Assembly: GCA_026008535.1 (NCBI GenBank)
Contig: BRKX01000011.1
Location: forward strand, 45,988,183 to 46,052,182
DNA: 64,000 bases
From: Perilla frutescens
Taxonomy: Eukaryota; Streptophyta; Magnoliopsida; Lamiales; Lamiaceae
Direction: 5' to 3'
This document shows, one piece after another, positions 1-11,848 of this stretch (position 1 is its first letter; every line of letters begins with the position of its first letter). A program made the translations under genes and the position numbers. The notes under the pieces were generated by a model, which worked only from the letters and a program-made list of their open reading frames with translations, was not told the origin of the DNA and searched no databases.

Positions 1-684
1 AATTCAAAAGCAAAGAGGGAATGCTTCTAACGGTGATGCCAATGATTTGCAACATTTTGGTGGGATTTTAATGCTGTAAGGTCTAATTTCAGTACAAATT
101 TTTTTTCAATTCCATCGCACCAACTAATTTAATCAAAATGCCACTGATCAATACGTAACTTATAATGGGTAAGTATCTCACAGGAACAAACATATTTGGT
201 TACTTTTCAAAAAAATTATATGACTATATTATAATATATTGTATCCTTAGGCATAGAGCGAAGCGATCATAACATTTTTTATTACTAGTATTAATTTATC
301 TGACCAAAGTTTAATGTGATCAATTGATACGTACATGCAAGGAATCGCGTATAATACTCATTAAATCAAAGATAATGTTGTATATATTGTAAGTATTGCT
401 GCTCCGCAAAAAATTTAATTTTTTCAAAATTTAATTTAACAGGTTAAAACGTATTTGTTATCATTTGAGTTAGGTTGATGTGTTGGTGGAGTTATTTTTT
501 ATTTTTTAAGTTAAACTGCAGCTCATTTCTTTTGAAAATAAACATCGTAAATTGCTTATCTATTTATGTTAAATTATTTTATTAAGAAATTTTAGTTAAA
601 ATCATTTAGTGACAAACTCTTCTCATTTCGGGATTAGAGTGTCACATAATGGGTTAGTGTTTGACTTTATTGTGTTTGGTGCTG
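1..684. other. AT-rich intergenic sequence, no gene seen
   Basis: No open frame of credible composition, RNA gene or clear repeat was recognised. The sequence is AT-rich with short homopolymer runs, like the other intergenic parts of the window. Confidence 0.6.
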
Positions 685-1060
685 TTATCGTATCGAGATG
701 ATAATGATATGAAATTATCATATCGTATCGTATTTCGTGTCAATCTGTCAAACATAAAAATTAACAGTTTACCTAATAATCCGATAACGATATGATAATC
801 CGTCGATAAGAACTTGTTAACATGTTTACACATTAAGAATTTAATAACCTGTTACACGAAAGATCTACATTTGCTATTCAAAATTTTCTTTGTTTATATA
901 TATATATATATTATGAATTATATTCATTGTTCTATTTTTTTACTATTGTAGTGTCATGTCGTTATCGTGTCAGCAAGATAAAATATTGTGTTATGACGTA
1001 CCCATATCGTGTTAATGTCATGACAAAACATGACACAAAATACGACACGATAACACTAAT
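685..1060. repeat. Degenerate foldback, probable MITE or non-autonomous DNA transposon
   Basis: The left part carries GTTATCGTATCG followed by TATTTCGTGTCAA. The reverse complement of the right part carries GTTATCGTGTCGTATTTTG. The arms are imperfect, about 100 bp each, and flank an AT-rich centre with a TA run near 900. No clean target duplication was found, so the superfamily is open; an hAT-type origin is possible. Confidence 0.4.
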
Positions 1061-1344
1061 TGTTAGCCTTAATTTGAAGTATCCAAACATTGTACATTAT
1101 CTGTGTACAATTAGCAAATATTAACGATAATAATCAATTCACAATCTGTAAGATAGATAGTCTATCATTTCGAACTTAAAAAAAATGAAAATTATGAATT
1201 TAAAACCTGAAAAATAAAAATTATCAAATCACAGTTCTTGTATAATAATGAATTTTTCTTTTTGTGCTATTTTTGCTACAACCTAAAGGCTATTTCAATA
1301 TCATTTAATAATCAATAGTGGATTTTTTATGCTTGAATCTTTAT

Positions 1345-2085
1345 TTAATTAAACTGTCAATTCCAGGTGTGAAACGGAAGAAAACGAACATTTCGCACAA
1401 CCAGCATAAGGTGCATCGTGACCCACGGTGCGACCGGAGTGAGCGGACACAAGAGTCTGTTCGGTAGTTAATCGAACATGAGGTGCAGTACGACCCGAGC
1501 ACTCGTGCCATTTGACGCGGTGTTCAGTGCGACCCATGGCGCGACCGGTGTGCAATGACTATGCGGGGGATTTTTCTGTGGACGAGGCGCAAGTCGTAGC
1601 GCGACCAACCCCGTGGTCGCGCCCTGGACCCCTTTTTCCCGGATTTTTTTTGCGTTATCCCTTTTTTGTAATTATTTTGGGATTTCAATAGTGAACCTAG
1701 TATATATAGTGATGCCTTGTGCGATTTAAGGCAATCCCCTTTTTGTAGAAAAGATAAAAAGTAGAAGAAAGAAATATGTGATTTGAGTGATTATTGAGAA
1801 CATGATCATATAGGATGTAGCACCCTAGAACTTTTCAATTTATTATTTGAATATTTACTTGAAGTTATTGATATTTTGTACTTTTTTTTAATATTTGTTT
1901 TAATATTTCAAGTAGATCACAATTTCTAATGAGTGTTCGATCGTTTAAATAGTGAGAAAAATTGGATTACAATACTTGTATTATCGAAATATAGCTCAAA
2001 TTCATTGTGGTTCAACTCGTATCATTGCTTGCTACATCCGTGTACACTTGCACATGACACAATGATAATTTGAAGTGTAAAATAC
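1345..2085 (+). mobile_element. LTR-like block (possible Athila/Tat-type LTR fragment)
   Basis: A GC-rich stretch (about 1380-1640) with repeated GCGACC and CACGG motifs is sharply unlike its AT-rich surroundings. It is followed by a TATATATAGTG box near 1700 and a transcribed-looking AT-rich tail. The same kind of GC-rich GCGACCG/CACGG text recurs in the LTR at the right edge of the window (63.8-64.0 kb), which suggests LTRs of related families. Exact ends and a target duplication were not found. The short open frame on the opposite strand of the GC-rich part looks like a compositional accident. Confidence 0.4.
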
Positions 2086-2137
2086 CGCATCACTTCCCAC
2101 CAAAATTATAAAGGAAGAGAAGCTTGAGAGAGGAGAG

Positions 2138-2374
2138 TTGAGCCTTTATCAACAATGTGTTGATGTTTCCTCTCAGCCTTCCCATTTTGTTGGTGAACAT
2201 AAGGACATGAATGTTGAAAATGAATCCTTAAATCTTGAAAATGAGTTACTAAAGATCTATATTCACGACCTTAGTCAGATTGAAAAGCTTGAACAGAGGT
2301 CTAAAAATGACATTGAATTGGCAAGAAATCTTTTAATAGTTTGGCAAGCTTCAAATTTTAATGTGAGAGGATAG
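2138..2374 (+). other. Short acidic coiled-coil-like open frame, unrecognised
   Basis: A continuous frame of about 78 codons rich in Glu, Asn and Leu (repeats of NENESLNLENELLK type) would form a short coiled coil. There is no ATG in a convincing place; the first in-frame Met is well inside. It lies between an LTR-like block and an antisense copia remnant, so it is more likely a retroelement scrap than a gene. Function unknown. Confidence 0.2.
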
Positions 2375-2379
2375 ATCTA

Positions 2380-4285
2380 AGTAAACTTGGAAAAATCATA
2401 CACAAAGTGTATATAATACTCATAGCAATGAATGCTAAAGGAGTGAGCAGGACCCCATAAATCAGAATGCACCAATTGAAAAGGTCTAGATGTTCTAGTA
2501 GACTGAGAGATATGAGAAGTTTGATGTATCTGCCCAGTTTTACAGTCATCACAGAAAGGAAGAGATGATTGCTTATGTGGTATATTTGCAGAGTGAAGAA
2601 CTTCAGATAATACAATACATGAGGGTGACCAAATTTCTTATGCTATTTATTTATTTTAGCAACACAAAGATCAATACCATAGATGTTTTTAGCCTCTGGC
2701 TATGAAGGTTTACATGAAGTAGAATCATTGAATGAACTATTAGAGTTACCAGAGATGTTATCAATAAGGTAAGTTGAATTATTGAAATGTGGAATTATGG
2801 CAGAATGCAGGTAAGATGCTTTTTCTTGAACAACAGATAGGGTATCCTTGTTCTTCAAGGGAAATATGGAGAGATCAAGCTTGTATAATCCCTTTTTCCA
2901 GAATGCCTTTCATTAGGATTTTGTTGCTGAGTTTGTCCTTGACAAAACAAGCATCATCATGAAATTTAAAAACAACATCATTATCTTCGGTGAACTGTGA
3001 AATATTGAGCAAGTTTTTGGTGATCTGAGGTACATAAAGAGTGTGATTTAGAAAAAGAGAGTGAGAGGCAGAACAAACAACAGTATTACCAGTCGCAGTG
3101 ACAGGCACTTGGTGTCCATTTCCAATCACAAGCCTTTCATCACTAGATAAAGCAGTGTGCAAGGAAAGGTTGGCCAAAGCATTTGTGATATGATTTGTTG
3201 CACCACTATTCATCACCCACTGTGCTTGACTATCACCATCATACGTATCATCTTGATAATGATCAACTGCAAACATCTCAACATAAAATACTTGAGATTG
3301 GAAGGATGACGTACTAGTAAAACTAACATCAAACCTCTTGAAGCACTTAAGATTGACATGGCCAATTTTTCCACACAATTCTAGTGTCTCTAGAGAAATC
3401 ATGACTATTGTCTTTGCCACAGCCAACTATGAATCCTCTACCACCAATGTTGCCAGCATCAGAAGGAGAAAATCTGGAAGAGAACTGGCTAGGTACGCGA
3501 TTGTATGCAATATGTGCGCTTGAAAATATCAGAGTCTGACTGTTAAGACGTTGCTCTTGAGCTTGCAACGCAAAGTGTACCTCCTATAGATTAAGAGGAT
3601 TAGATCTATGAGTGAGATTAACTATGATTGATTCATAATTAGGACTAAACCCAGCCAAAATGTAGAGAATAAGCTCATCATCAGAGAATTGATGCCCAAC
3701 CCCAGCTAACAAGTCTGTAAAACCACGCATCTTCAGAAAATACTCCTTCATAGAGAGGTCTCATTTGCGTGTTGTTTGCAGCTGAAATCAAAGTTGCATA
3801 ACCCTTGCCTTGAACTGAGACTGGAAAAGAGAATCAAGCACCTGCCAAAGATCACATGTGGTGCGACAATGAGTGACATACCCAAGCATAGACTCGTTAA
3901 TCGATGCAATCATCTAACTCATGAGGAATTGGTCTCTACATAACCAGATTTGATAGTCTGGATTAGAAACACAGTAACCAGAGGAGAAAATTAGAAGAAG
4001 CTGAGTAGGGTGAACATTATGAGGATCAATGAATCTGGAGAGACCATGCGCTCGGATGGTAGTGAGAACTTGCATGCGTCAAAATGCATAGTTGGAATGA
4101 TCGAAGCAAAGATGCAGCGCCTAAAGGTGCGGAAATTCAAAGGAGAAAAAATGAAGAAATGAAGAAACAAATCGAGAAAAATTCAATCAATCAACACTGC
4201 AATAGAAATGCAGAGAGAGCAGATGAAGGAAAACCACAATAGAAATATAGATCAACACCACAGGATCGAAGTCGATTGATACCAT
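2380..4285 (-). pseudogene. Ty1-copia gag-pol remnant (antisense)
   Basis: Read on the minus strand from right to left, the order is gag, protease and integrase of a copia element. The gag part (about 4110-3600, broken by stops) contains NPDYQIWLCRDQFLM and NESMLG-like motifs of the copia UBN2 gag. The longest clean frame (3426-2875) holds the protease-type WVMNSGATNHIT motif and the pre-integrase segment ending in a GILEKG-like motif. Beyond it come CDDCKTGQIHQ and, one frame over, HSDLWGPA, the start of the integrase core, so there is a frameshift near 2515. The remnant stops there: no reverse transcriptase or RNase H was seen. A primer-binding site lies at its 5' end. The copy is dead and 3'-truncated. 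Confidence 0.85.
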
Positions 4286-4369
4286 GTTAAACTACTACAA
4301 AAGCTAAGAAACTTGCAGAGAGAAGTTGAGAACTTTGAAGATAAGATATTTGATTTCTTGTATTCCAAT
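4274..4369 (-). mobile_element. copia primer-binding site and 5' LTR stub
   Basis: On the minus strand TGGTATCAATCG, close to the initiator-tRNA-Met complement TGGTATCAGAGC, lies directly before the gag remnant and follows ...TTTAACA, a plausible LTR end (TG on the + strand at about 4286). The LTR can be followed only to 4369, where the hAT element begins, so it appears to be interrupted by that insertion. Confidence 0.5.
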
Positions 4370-5107
4370 CAGGGCCGGCCCAAAGGCTTGTTTGGGTGGG
4401 CCGTCGCCCATGGGCCCCCGAATTTGAGGGGCCCAAAAAAAAATTGTACTATACCCTAAGCCCACTTCCCCAATCCTCATTTCTGCAACGGCTCTTTCCG
4501 AGCACCATTATGCAAGACTGCAACGGCTCTTTCCTCTCATCTCCCTCTCTCTCTTGTTGTGCACAATTTTTTTGCAGACTGCTACGCCCCAACTCCCCAA
4601 GCTCCAGTAGATAGGTTTATCAATTAGCATAAAAAAGTGCAAAAAAATCAAAGAAAGTTTTGGGGTGCTGTGGCAGTGCGGCTGGAGTCCGGACTCTTGA
4701 ATCTTGATTGTGTTGAAGTTCTACTTCTACACTTCTACAAACCAACGTCAAACCGCCAGGTTGGTTTTTTGGATTTAGAGTTTGATGTAAAAAATTGATT
4801 TATTTCTTATTGCTTCAAATTCAATGATTTATAATTATTGGAGTTTATTATGCTCAGTGTTCAATTGCTCATATGCTAGTGTGCTGCAATAAATTATACA
4901 GAAACTAATAAGAAATTATAAATTTAATTCTTAATTGCAGTCTGCAGATTGGACGATCGACAATCGGGCAGCGGCCAGCGGCAAACTCTGACAGCCACTC
5001 GATCGAAAATTTATACGATTGACAATCGGGTTTTATCGCTCATTTGCTCTAAATTTTAATATTTAAATTTTGTTGGTTGTGTTTATTTGCTTGCTTTAAT
5101 TTTAAAC

Positions 5108-7575
5108 ATGAACTCTAGAAAATATCCATCAGGAAGTCAAAAATGAAATAAAAGAAAAGAAAATGATGAGTTAATTAAAGCTCAAAGAGGAGCTCTTGAT
5201 AAGTTTTTTAAATCTAGTTCTTTAGTCGAAGAAGTTAATAATCTTGAGAATGAGTTTAATGATGTTGATGATTTGAATGAGAATGATGAGTTTAATGAGC
5301 TTGATGATTTGAATGAGAATGTTGCTTTGAATGAGTATGAAAAAATTTATGTTTTGAATATATTTGATCCAAGAACTTGGGACAATATTGATAATAAAAC
5401 TAGAGATATATTGATAGAGAAAGGTCCTTTAAGAGAGAATAATCTCAAGTTTCCTAAAGATAAATTTCTTAGACATTTTTTTTCATATGATTATTATGAA
5501 AGAAAATTGCCAAATGGAGAGAATCAAGATAGAAAATGGCTAGTATATTCTAAAGATGTAAACAAAGTATATTATTTTTGTTGTAAATTGTTTAAATCGG
5601 TTCAAAATGTTAGTTTGCTTGCAAATGATGGTTTGGATAATTGGAAACATTTATGTGATAGACTTAAAAATCATGAGAAGAGCATTGAGCACATCAACAA
5701 TATGAAGACTTGGATTGATTTGCAGATTAGATTAAAATGCAATGAAACAATTGATAAAGGGTTGCAAATGCAAATTAAGAAAGAAAAAGAATACTGGAAA
5801 CAAGTTTTAGTTAGAATTATTTATGTTGTGAAATGTCTTACTAAGCGTAATTTAGCAAATTGAGCACATCAACAATATGAAGACTTGGATTGATTTGCAA
5901 ATTAGATTAAAATGCAATGAAACAATTGATAAAGGGTTGCAAATGCAAATTAAGAAAGAGAAAGAACACTGAAAATAAGTTTTAGTTAGAATTATTTCTG
6001 TTGTGAAATGTCTTGCTAAGCGTAATTTGACTTTTCGTGGAGATAATGAAAAGATTTATCAAAATAACAATGGTAATTTTTGGGGTTTACTTGAATTAAT
6101 TGCAGAATTTGATTTGGTAATGGCAGAACATTTTAGACGTGCCCAGGACAAGGAAATTCATTATCATTACCTTAGTCATAAGATTGAAAATGAGTTGATT
6201 TTAATATTATCCTCTAATGTTAAAAATGTTATAATTAAAAAAATAAAAGAGGCGAAATATTATTCGGTTATACTTGATTGTACTCCAGATACAAGTCATA
6301 ATGAACAAATGACTTTATTAATTTGATGTGTTGATATGTTAGATTCTCGACTAAAAGTAGAAGAATATTTCATTGAGTTTTTAAAAGTGGATGATACATA
6401 AGGATTAGCGCTTTTTAATGAATTGCAATCTGCTTTAGAATCACTTGGGCTTAATATTGATAATGTGAGGGGACAAGGTTATCACAATGGTTCCAATATG
6501 AAAGGAAAACATCAAGGTGTACAAAAGAGATTTCTTGAAATAAATCCAAGAGCATTCTATATGCCATGTGCTTGTCATTCTCTTAATTTAACAATATGTG
6601 ATATGACATGTTCTTGTGTTAAAACTATCTCATTTTTTGGAGTTGTACAATGCTTGTATACTTTATTTGCTGGCTCAACTAAAAGATGAAAATTTTTACA
6701 AGATCATGTTCAAACATTAACTTTAAAGTCATTATCAACAACAAGATGTGAAAGTCATGTTAATAGCATTGAAACTATAATAACTAACCTGATGAAATAA
6801 GAGAAGCTCTATTTGAACTATCGAGGGTTAATGAAGATCCAAAAATTAGAAGTGAGGTTGAGTCTTTAACAATTCATGAATTTGAGAATTTTGAATTTAT
6901 TCTGAGCATGACTATATGGCATAATATTTTGAAAAAAATTATTTGATTAGCAAAAAATTACAATATGTGCAAATTGATGGTGCTATAGTTATTTTGAAAG
7001 GTTTGATTTCTTATTTTGAAAAATATAGGGATGATGGTTTTGAATTGGCCTTGACATTAGCCAAAGAACTTGCATCTAAACTGGACATAGATCCCATTTT
7101 TCCTAAAAAGCGTAAAAGTCATAGAAGGAAACAATATGATGAAAATTGCCATGAAGAGATTTCATTATCTGCTGAAGAGTCTTTTAGGATAGATTATTTT
7201 ATTGTTGTAGTTGATATTGTTATTTCATCTTTAAAGAGTAGATTTGAACAATTGAAAGTTTTTGAAGATATTTTTGGCCTTTTGTTTTATTATAAGAAGT
7301 TGTGTTCATTGGATGAGCATACATTGTATGAATGTTGTGTTAAACTTCAAGATGCTCTGAAATATAATGATACATTTGATATTAATGATGATGATTTATA
7401 TTCTGAATTACAAGTGCTACAAACGTGTTTTCCAACAAAACTAAATTCAATCATTGAAGTTCTTGAATTTGTTAAAAATGTGGACTGCTTTTCCAATGTT
7501 TCTATTGCATATATAATACTATTGACTATTCCTGTTACTGCAGCATCAGCAGAAAGAAGCTTTTCAGAAGAATAA
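5108..7575 (+). pseudogene. hAT transposase (TTF/ZMYM type), broken
   Basis: The likely start is the ATG at 5108, but the same frame meets TGA at 5144 and then stays open from there to 5863. Recognisable parts in order: an acidic N-terminus; a TTF-type zinc-finger region with CCKLF (about 5400-5700); the DUF4371 region (6003-6326) with HYLSHKIENELI; a segment with CACHSLNLTICDM (6423-6689); and a C-terminal part (6943-7575) ending in the hAT dimerisation motif TIPVTAASAERSFS. In active relatives this protein cuts and re-inserts the element. Here a nonsense codon, a 175-bp tandem duplication that shifts the frame, and several later stops and shifts separate the blocks, so no full transposase can be made. 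Confidence 0.85.
5684..6033 (+). repeat. 175-bp tandem duplication inside the hAT transposase
   Basis: The unit starting ATTGAGCACATCAACAATAT at 5684 is repeated from 5859 with only a few substitutions. Because 175 is not a multiple of three, the second copy is out of frame, and it also carries its own TGA where the first copy reads TGG (GAACACTGA against GAATACTGG). Confidence 0.9.
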
Positions 7576-7740
7576 ATACATTAATATTTATGCAAACTTA
7601 ATTTGTAATATATATACGTGTGTGTGTGTGTGTTGAGTGAATTTGCCATTTGAAGTAAATGTCGAGGGTATAGACCCCATAACAATTTTTTTATGACTTA
7701 TTCGGTCCAAAAAAATGTTAGGGGCGTTGGGCTATGCCTT

Positions 7741-8557
7741 TTCCCACTAATTAATAATGAAAAAGTGAAAAGTGAAGAAAAAAAATTGAGAAATGAGTGG
7801 CTGGCTGGTTGCTTCCTTTTCCAACATCAAATCTTTGCCTTGATTTTCTTGAACGACCTGCTCTGTTGTGTGAGTTGTTTCCTTTTTCTAAACGATGGCG
7901 TGTCTCAATTTCCATTGACTAGATTGTATGAGATCCCCTTTCCTTTTTGGTTGATAAATATTTGTTTGCTGAACTTTTTTCTTTTTCATAAACAATTACA
8001 ATACCACTATGATCATAATTATTGGATAAATTATAATTAATTCCGACGAGCAAATCGTCCAAATAGATATTATATATGGCATTTATATTTATTTGTTATA
8101 AACAAAGTTGACGCTCTCCAATTCATTTCATTCCTAACTAGTGAATATTGATGGTCATGTATACATTACGGACTATGTTCGTTATGATATAAAGAACATC
8201 AATTCTTGTTCCATTTATATAGGTTTATTCGATTTTTTATTAGAATAAAAAAAATAATTGAAAAAAATACAATTAAATAGGTAAATTTTCTAACATGTTC
8301 ATATATTTTTTGTTGACTTATTGCTTAATGTAATCATATTGAATAAAAGTATATTACTAAATGAACTAAATAAACATAGACTATAGCCTATATATTGAGA
8401 TATTTAAAAAAGAAAAAAAAAATTATGCATAAATGAGACGAAGAAAGTATATGTTTCCAGCTATTTGAACAAAATGTCGACCCATATTAATATGGATCCA
8501 TTGTCGACGCATTGAAAACGAGAAGGACGAGGTATGATGGGTGAAATTTACCTGAAA

Positions 8558-8600
<43 letters not shown>

Positions 8601-8713
8601 GTGGAGAGTTTGGTGGGGTATTGATTTTTTTTTAAATAAATAATAATAATTAAGTATAGTCACTCTAAAAAAATTGAAGCTAATTTTTTTATGCCGTAAC
8701 TAAAATAATGTTA
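7741..8713. other. AT-rich intergenic stretch with a GA microsatellite
   Basis: No gene recognised. A (GT)3(GA)n microsatellite sits at about 8560-8597. The stretch 8165-8450 ends in AAATGAGACGAAGAAAGTA, similar to the sequence at 11480-11500; both could be decayed Stowaway-like MITEs, but the arms are too degraded to delimit. Confidence 0.4.
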
Positions 8714-9559
8714 GAATTTAATCCTACAACTATAAATGAAATATCAATTTAGTCTTGAAATAAAATTTCGACCTAAATCGATCTCTCAATTTTTTAAAAG
8801 GTATCAGTTAATTCATCCATTAGTCCCTAAAATAATTTCCGTTAATGTCTGTTATTAACAATCTTAATTTAAGGGTAAAGGTCCAAATTGGTCCTATAAC
8901 TAAATCTGAATTCTCAGTTTAGCTACGAAGTAAAATTTCGGCCCGAATTGGACCTTTTATTTGAAATATATATACGAGTTAATTACCGAATTATGATTCA
9001 AAACATGTAAATTGAGGTTTCTTATTCCCAATCAGAGGTTTAATATTCTACATTATGGTTTCTTATTACTAATTAAGGTTTTTATTAATTCACCTAGATT
9101 TTAGGGTTCACTAATACCATTTTAAGGTATATATTTATTTTAAAATTATGGTATATTATTCCCAATTAGGATTTATATTTATTTTAAAAAAGTTAACTGT
9201 CGAGCGCAATACACGAGCTCACGCGTTAGCAATGGATAAGTGTATTGCGCAAGTCGTCCGATTTAAAAAAAAAATCAATTAAATTTCAGTATTCACCAAT
9301 TCCATTTTATAATATATATTTAAAAATAAAAGGTTCAATTTGTGCCGAAAATTTTATTTTAGGACCAAACTGAGATTCTGGATATAGTTGTATGACTAAT
9401 TTGGACCTTTTCCCTTAAACTAACTTTGTTAGTGACGGACATAACGGAAATTAGTTTAGGGACTAACGAAGAGATTAATGTGATAGCTTTTAAAAAGTTG
9501 AGATATCAATTTGAGCGGGACCAAGTTGAGATTTTGCGTATAATTATAGGACCAAATTA
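8714..9559. mobile_element. Long-inverted-repeat element (foldback, Mutator-like type)
   Basis: The arms are about 280 bp. On the left, AAAGGTCCAAATTGGTCCTA and TTAGTCCCTAAAATAATTTC; the right arm reverse-complemented gives AAAGGTCCAAATTAGTCATA and TTAGTCCCTAAACTAATTTC in the same order. The central spacer is AT-rich but includes a GC-richer hairpin near 9198-9250 (GCGCAATACAC ... GTGTATTGCGC). There is no coding capacity. Long imperfect arms suit a Mutator-like foldback; no 9-bp target duplication was confirmed. Confidence 0.65.
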
Positions 9560-9913
9560 AATATTTTTCTAATTATTAATACACCCTTATATAAATATAT
9601 TAAATGAGGGTAAATATAAAAAAAATATTAAATTTTCATATCGACAGCTTATGTGCTACAAATTTTCATTGAAATAAATAACTTGTCTTGCTTAAAAAGG
9701 AAATATAAAGACAACTTATGTGCTACAAATATTATATTGATTCAGTATATTTTTAATAGGTCACGTTGTTTGAATCTTGTAATTACATAACTACATTTCT
9801 ATTTTACCATTTATTCTGGTCGGTTGACTTCCTAGTTTTTACTGAGATGAAGACCACATTAACTACACTACTATAAACTACCGCGCATGAAAACATTTAC
9901 TAAATTTGGTGCT

Positions 9914-10204
9914 ATACAATTAAATTTATTAATTTTTCTTTATTTTTTTTCAATTTTAATTTATTGTGATTTAGTTTAATTTTACACTTATTAATTAGAA
10001 TTCATCATATCCAATTAGGATATATAATTAAATTTTAATATTAAATTTCATTTTCTAATTAATAATTGGTTATTTCGTAAAAAATAATTATATGCCCTAA
10101 TTGGGTAGGATGAGCCCTAATTAATGAGTGTAAAATTAAAATAAAGCACAATAAATTGAAATTAAATAGAAAAAAAAAGAAAATTAATAAATTTAATTGT
10201 GTAA
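9914..10204. mobile_element. Palindromic MITE-like element
   Basis: The left arm starts TACAATTAAATTTATTAATT and the right arm ends AATTAATAAATTTAATTGTG, its mirror. Inside, TTTACACTTATTAATTAG with CCAATTAGG pairs with CCTAATTGGG with CTAATTAATGAGTGTAAA. Almost the whole 290 bp is self-complementary. There are no coding parts. Confidence 0.6.
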
Positions 10205-10335
10205 TATTAAATGTTGCGCAAAGTGTGCAGATGATTTCATCAGGAGGCTATAACTATACATATTTATTTAGTTTTGCACAAATCCTTTTTTTTTTAACAA
10301 ATTTTCCATTTTTTAATCAAACAATCTTCATCAAC

Positions 10336-10470
10336 CAGTGAGAAAAAATATGGTTCCAAATTCTCATCTCATTACACTTAGCACCAAATTGAGCTAGATG
10401 ATGAACAGCATTATTTGTCTCCTTATACGTATGAGAAAATTGAAGAATAAAACCAATATTTACTAATTCA
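10336..10470 (-). pseudogene. LINE RNase H domain fragment
   Basis: The minus strand reads LVNIGFILQFSHTYKETNNA, then VHHLAQFGA. This matches the C-terminal end of the RNase H domain found in plant LINE polyproteins, where a His-x-Tyr/Phe-Arg/Lys-Glu-x-Asn-x-x-Ala motif is followed by a Leu-Ala-x-x-Gly block. The frame is open for about 45 codons only. No reverse transcriptase was found beside it, so this is a truncated relic. Confidence 0.6.
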
Positions 10471-11658
10471 GCAAGGTGGGGCAACTCTCGCCCTCGAAAT
10501 ATTCATTTGTATCAATTAAAAGTGGAATAGTTAAAAAAGAATAGGAGTAAACCAGTAAAGGAACCAAACCTTGGTGCAAGCACAAACGAGCACCATTCAC
10601 CAATTGGGTTTGGCATGGCAGCACGAACCATGGCCTTATTGGCACACCTCTTCTCCCAACTTAACTCCCATATTCATCGCATTTTGAAATGCTTGGCATG
10701 CCTCGTCAGCCTTGGAGAACCCCACTCCATTCCGTAATCTAGCTTTTATTTCAATCTAAATATATTTATATTTCTCATGGCAGATAAGCTAACGTATATA
10801 TTAGTAAATCAATATTTGAATATATAATTAATTAATCACAGGTTTGGATCAACTAAGCACAGTCAGTCTTTTTTCTTTTAAATAAAAAATGAAACATTTT
10901 GAAAATTTGAGGTTGACACAAATCCTAATTTATTTGACGTTTTCAGACTCATATTGACCATGAAACCATTCAGGGTTTGACCCTTTTCGAAATAATTGTC
11001 ACCGTATTTCAATATTCTATTAATACAATGTGATTTTATAGAAAAAAAATCTTAAAATATAATTTATTTGATTATACATATATATTTATTATTATTTAAT
11101 TTATTCTCATACGTTGGATTGGGGGCCCACCAACTGTCAAGACAAACCCATTTTATCTAGTATATATTATCATAACTATGCACCCATCTCATCTCATACG
11201 AGTTAATCCAAATATCATTCTTCTAAAAATATATACTCCATTCATTCTAGCTTAAAATTTTCACCAGGATTTAAAAAATGATTGGATAAAATAATTAATA
11301 ATCAAACTTCTTAATATATTCATATTTATTTTTCTTTGAGAATAAATTATTATTTAATGTAAACAAATGATATATTTACATGAATATGATATATTATTAA
11401 ATGAATTAAATAAATATTACTTAAGATAGAAGTCAGTCTATATGTTTGGCAAAATTAAAAAAATGAAAATAAATTTATATAAATGAAACGAAGACGGTAT
11501 GATGTAGCTAGGATAGTCTATATCGTCTTACGTGTAAATATATACTAAATGATCTCACATTTAAACCTTAATTTTGATTAATATATATGTGTGTGTATAA
11601 TTATATGAGAAATACAAAATAAATTTAAGTAAGATAGAGTGGTATAAATTTTAAGGGG
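10471..11658. other. Intergenic stretch, no gene recognised
   Basis: GC is somewhat higher at 10540-10740, where the minus strand gives a short coding-like run (FSKADEACQAFQNAMNMG) that ends at a stop and was not recognised. The rest is AT-rich. A possible decayed MITE lies at about 11230-11505 (starts ATATACTCCATTCATTC, ends GAAACGAAGACGGTA). Confidence 0.35.
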
Positions 11659-11848
11659 GTGAGACCGTCTCATACATGAGACGGGATGTGGGGATCATTA
11701 TTTATGGGTGAAGTATCATTAACTCACATGTGAGTATCATTATTTATGGGTGAAGTATCATTAACTCACATGTATCATTATTTATGGGTGAAGTATCATT
11801 AACTCATATGTATTAATCCGTCTCATATATGAGACCGTCTCATACAAG
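11659..11848. mobile_element. Small MITE with three internal tandem repeats
   Basis: The ends are built from the self-complementary motif GAGACCGTCTCATA: left at 11659-11684, right at 11818-11848. Between them a unit starting ATCATTATTTATGGGTGAAG occurs three times (11694, 11736, 11774; spacings 42 and 38 bp). It lies about 800 bp upstream of the APK1-like coding start, so it could sit in that gene's distal promoter. Confidence 0.6.

Larger units (their letters stand above)
4370..7740 (+). mobile_element. hAT-superfamily transposon, right end decayed
   Basis: The left end begins CAGGGCCGGCCC, the terminal inverted repeat of a widespread plant hAT group whose transposase has a TTF/ZMYM-type zinc finger and a DUF4371 core. 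Just inside is a GC-rich subterminal region with repeated GGGCCC. The transposase pseudogene follows. Near 7700-7740 the text GGTCCAAAAAAATGTTAGGGGC followed by TTGGGC looks like the mirrored subterminal region, but the terminal CCCTG and the right 8-bp target duplication were not found, so the right end is placed only roughly. Confidence 0.75.

Noticed and set aside
1349..1555. Minus-strand open frame of 68 codons
   Set aside because: It lies wholly in a GC-rich LTR-like block and has no recognisable protein content.
7741..8040. Open frame after the hAT element (7693-8040)
   Set aside because: Hydrophobic Phe/Leu-rich frame starting inside the hAT end; composition fits T-rich DNA and no start or family is evident.
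11694..11811. CRISPR-like direct repeats
   Set aside because: Three units directly adjoining each other inside a MITE in plant DNA, with no spacers.
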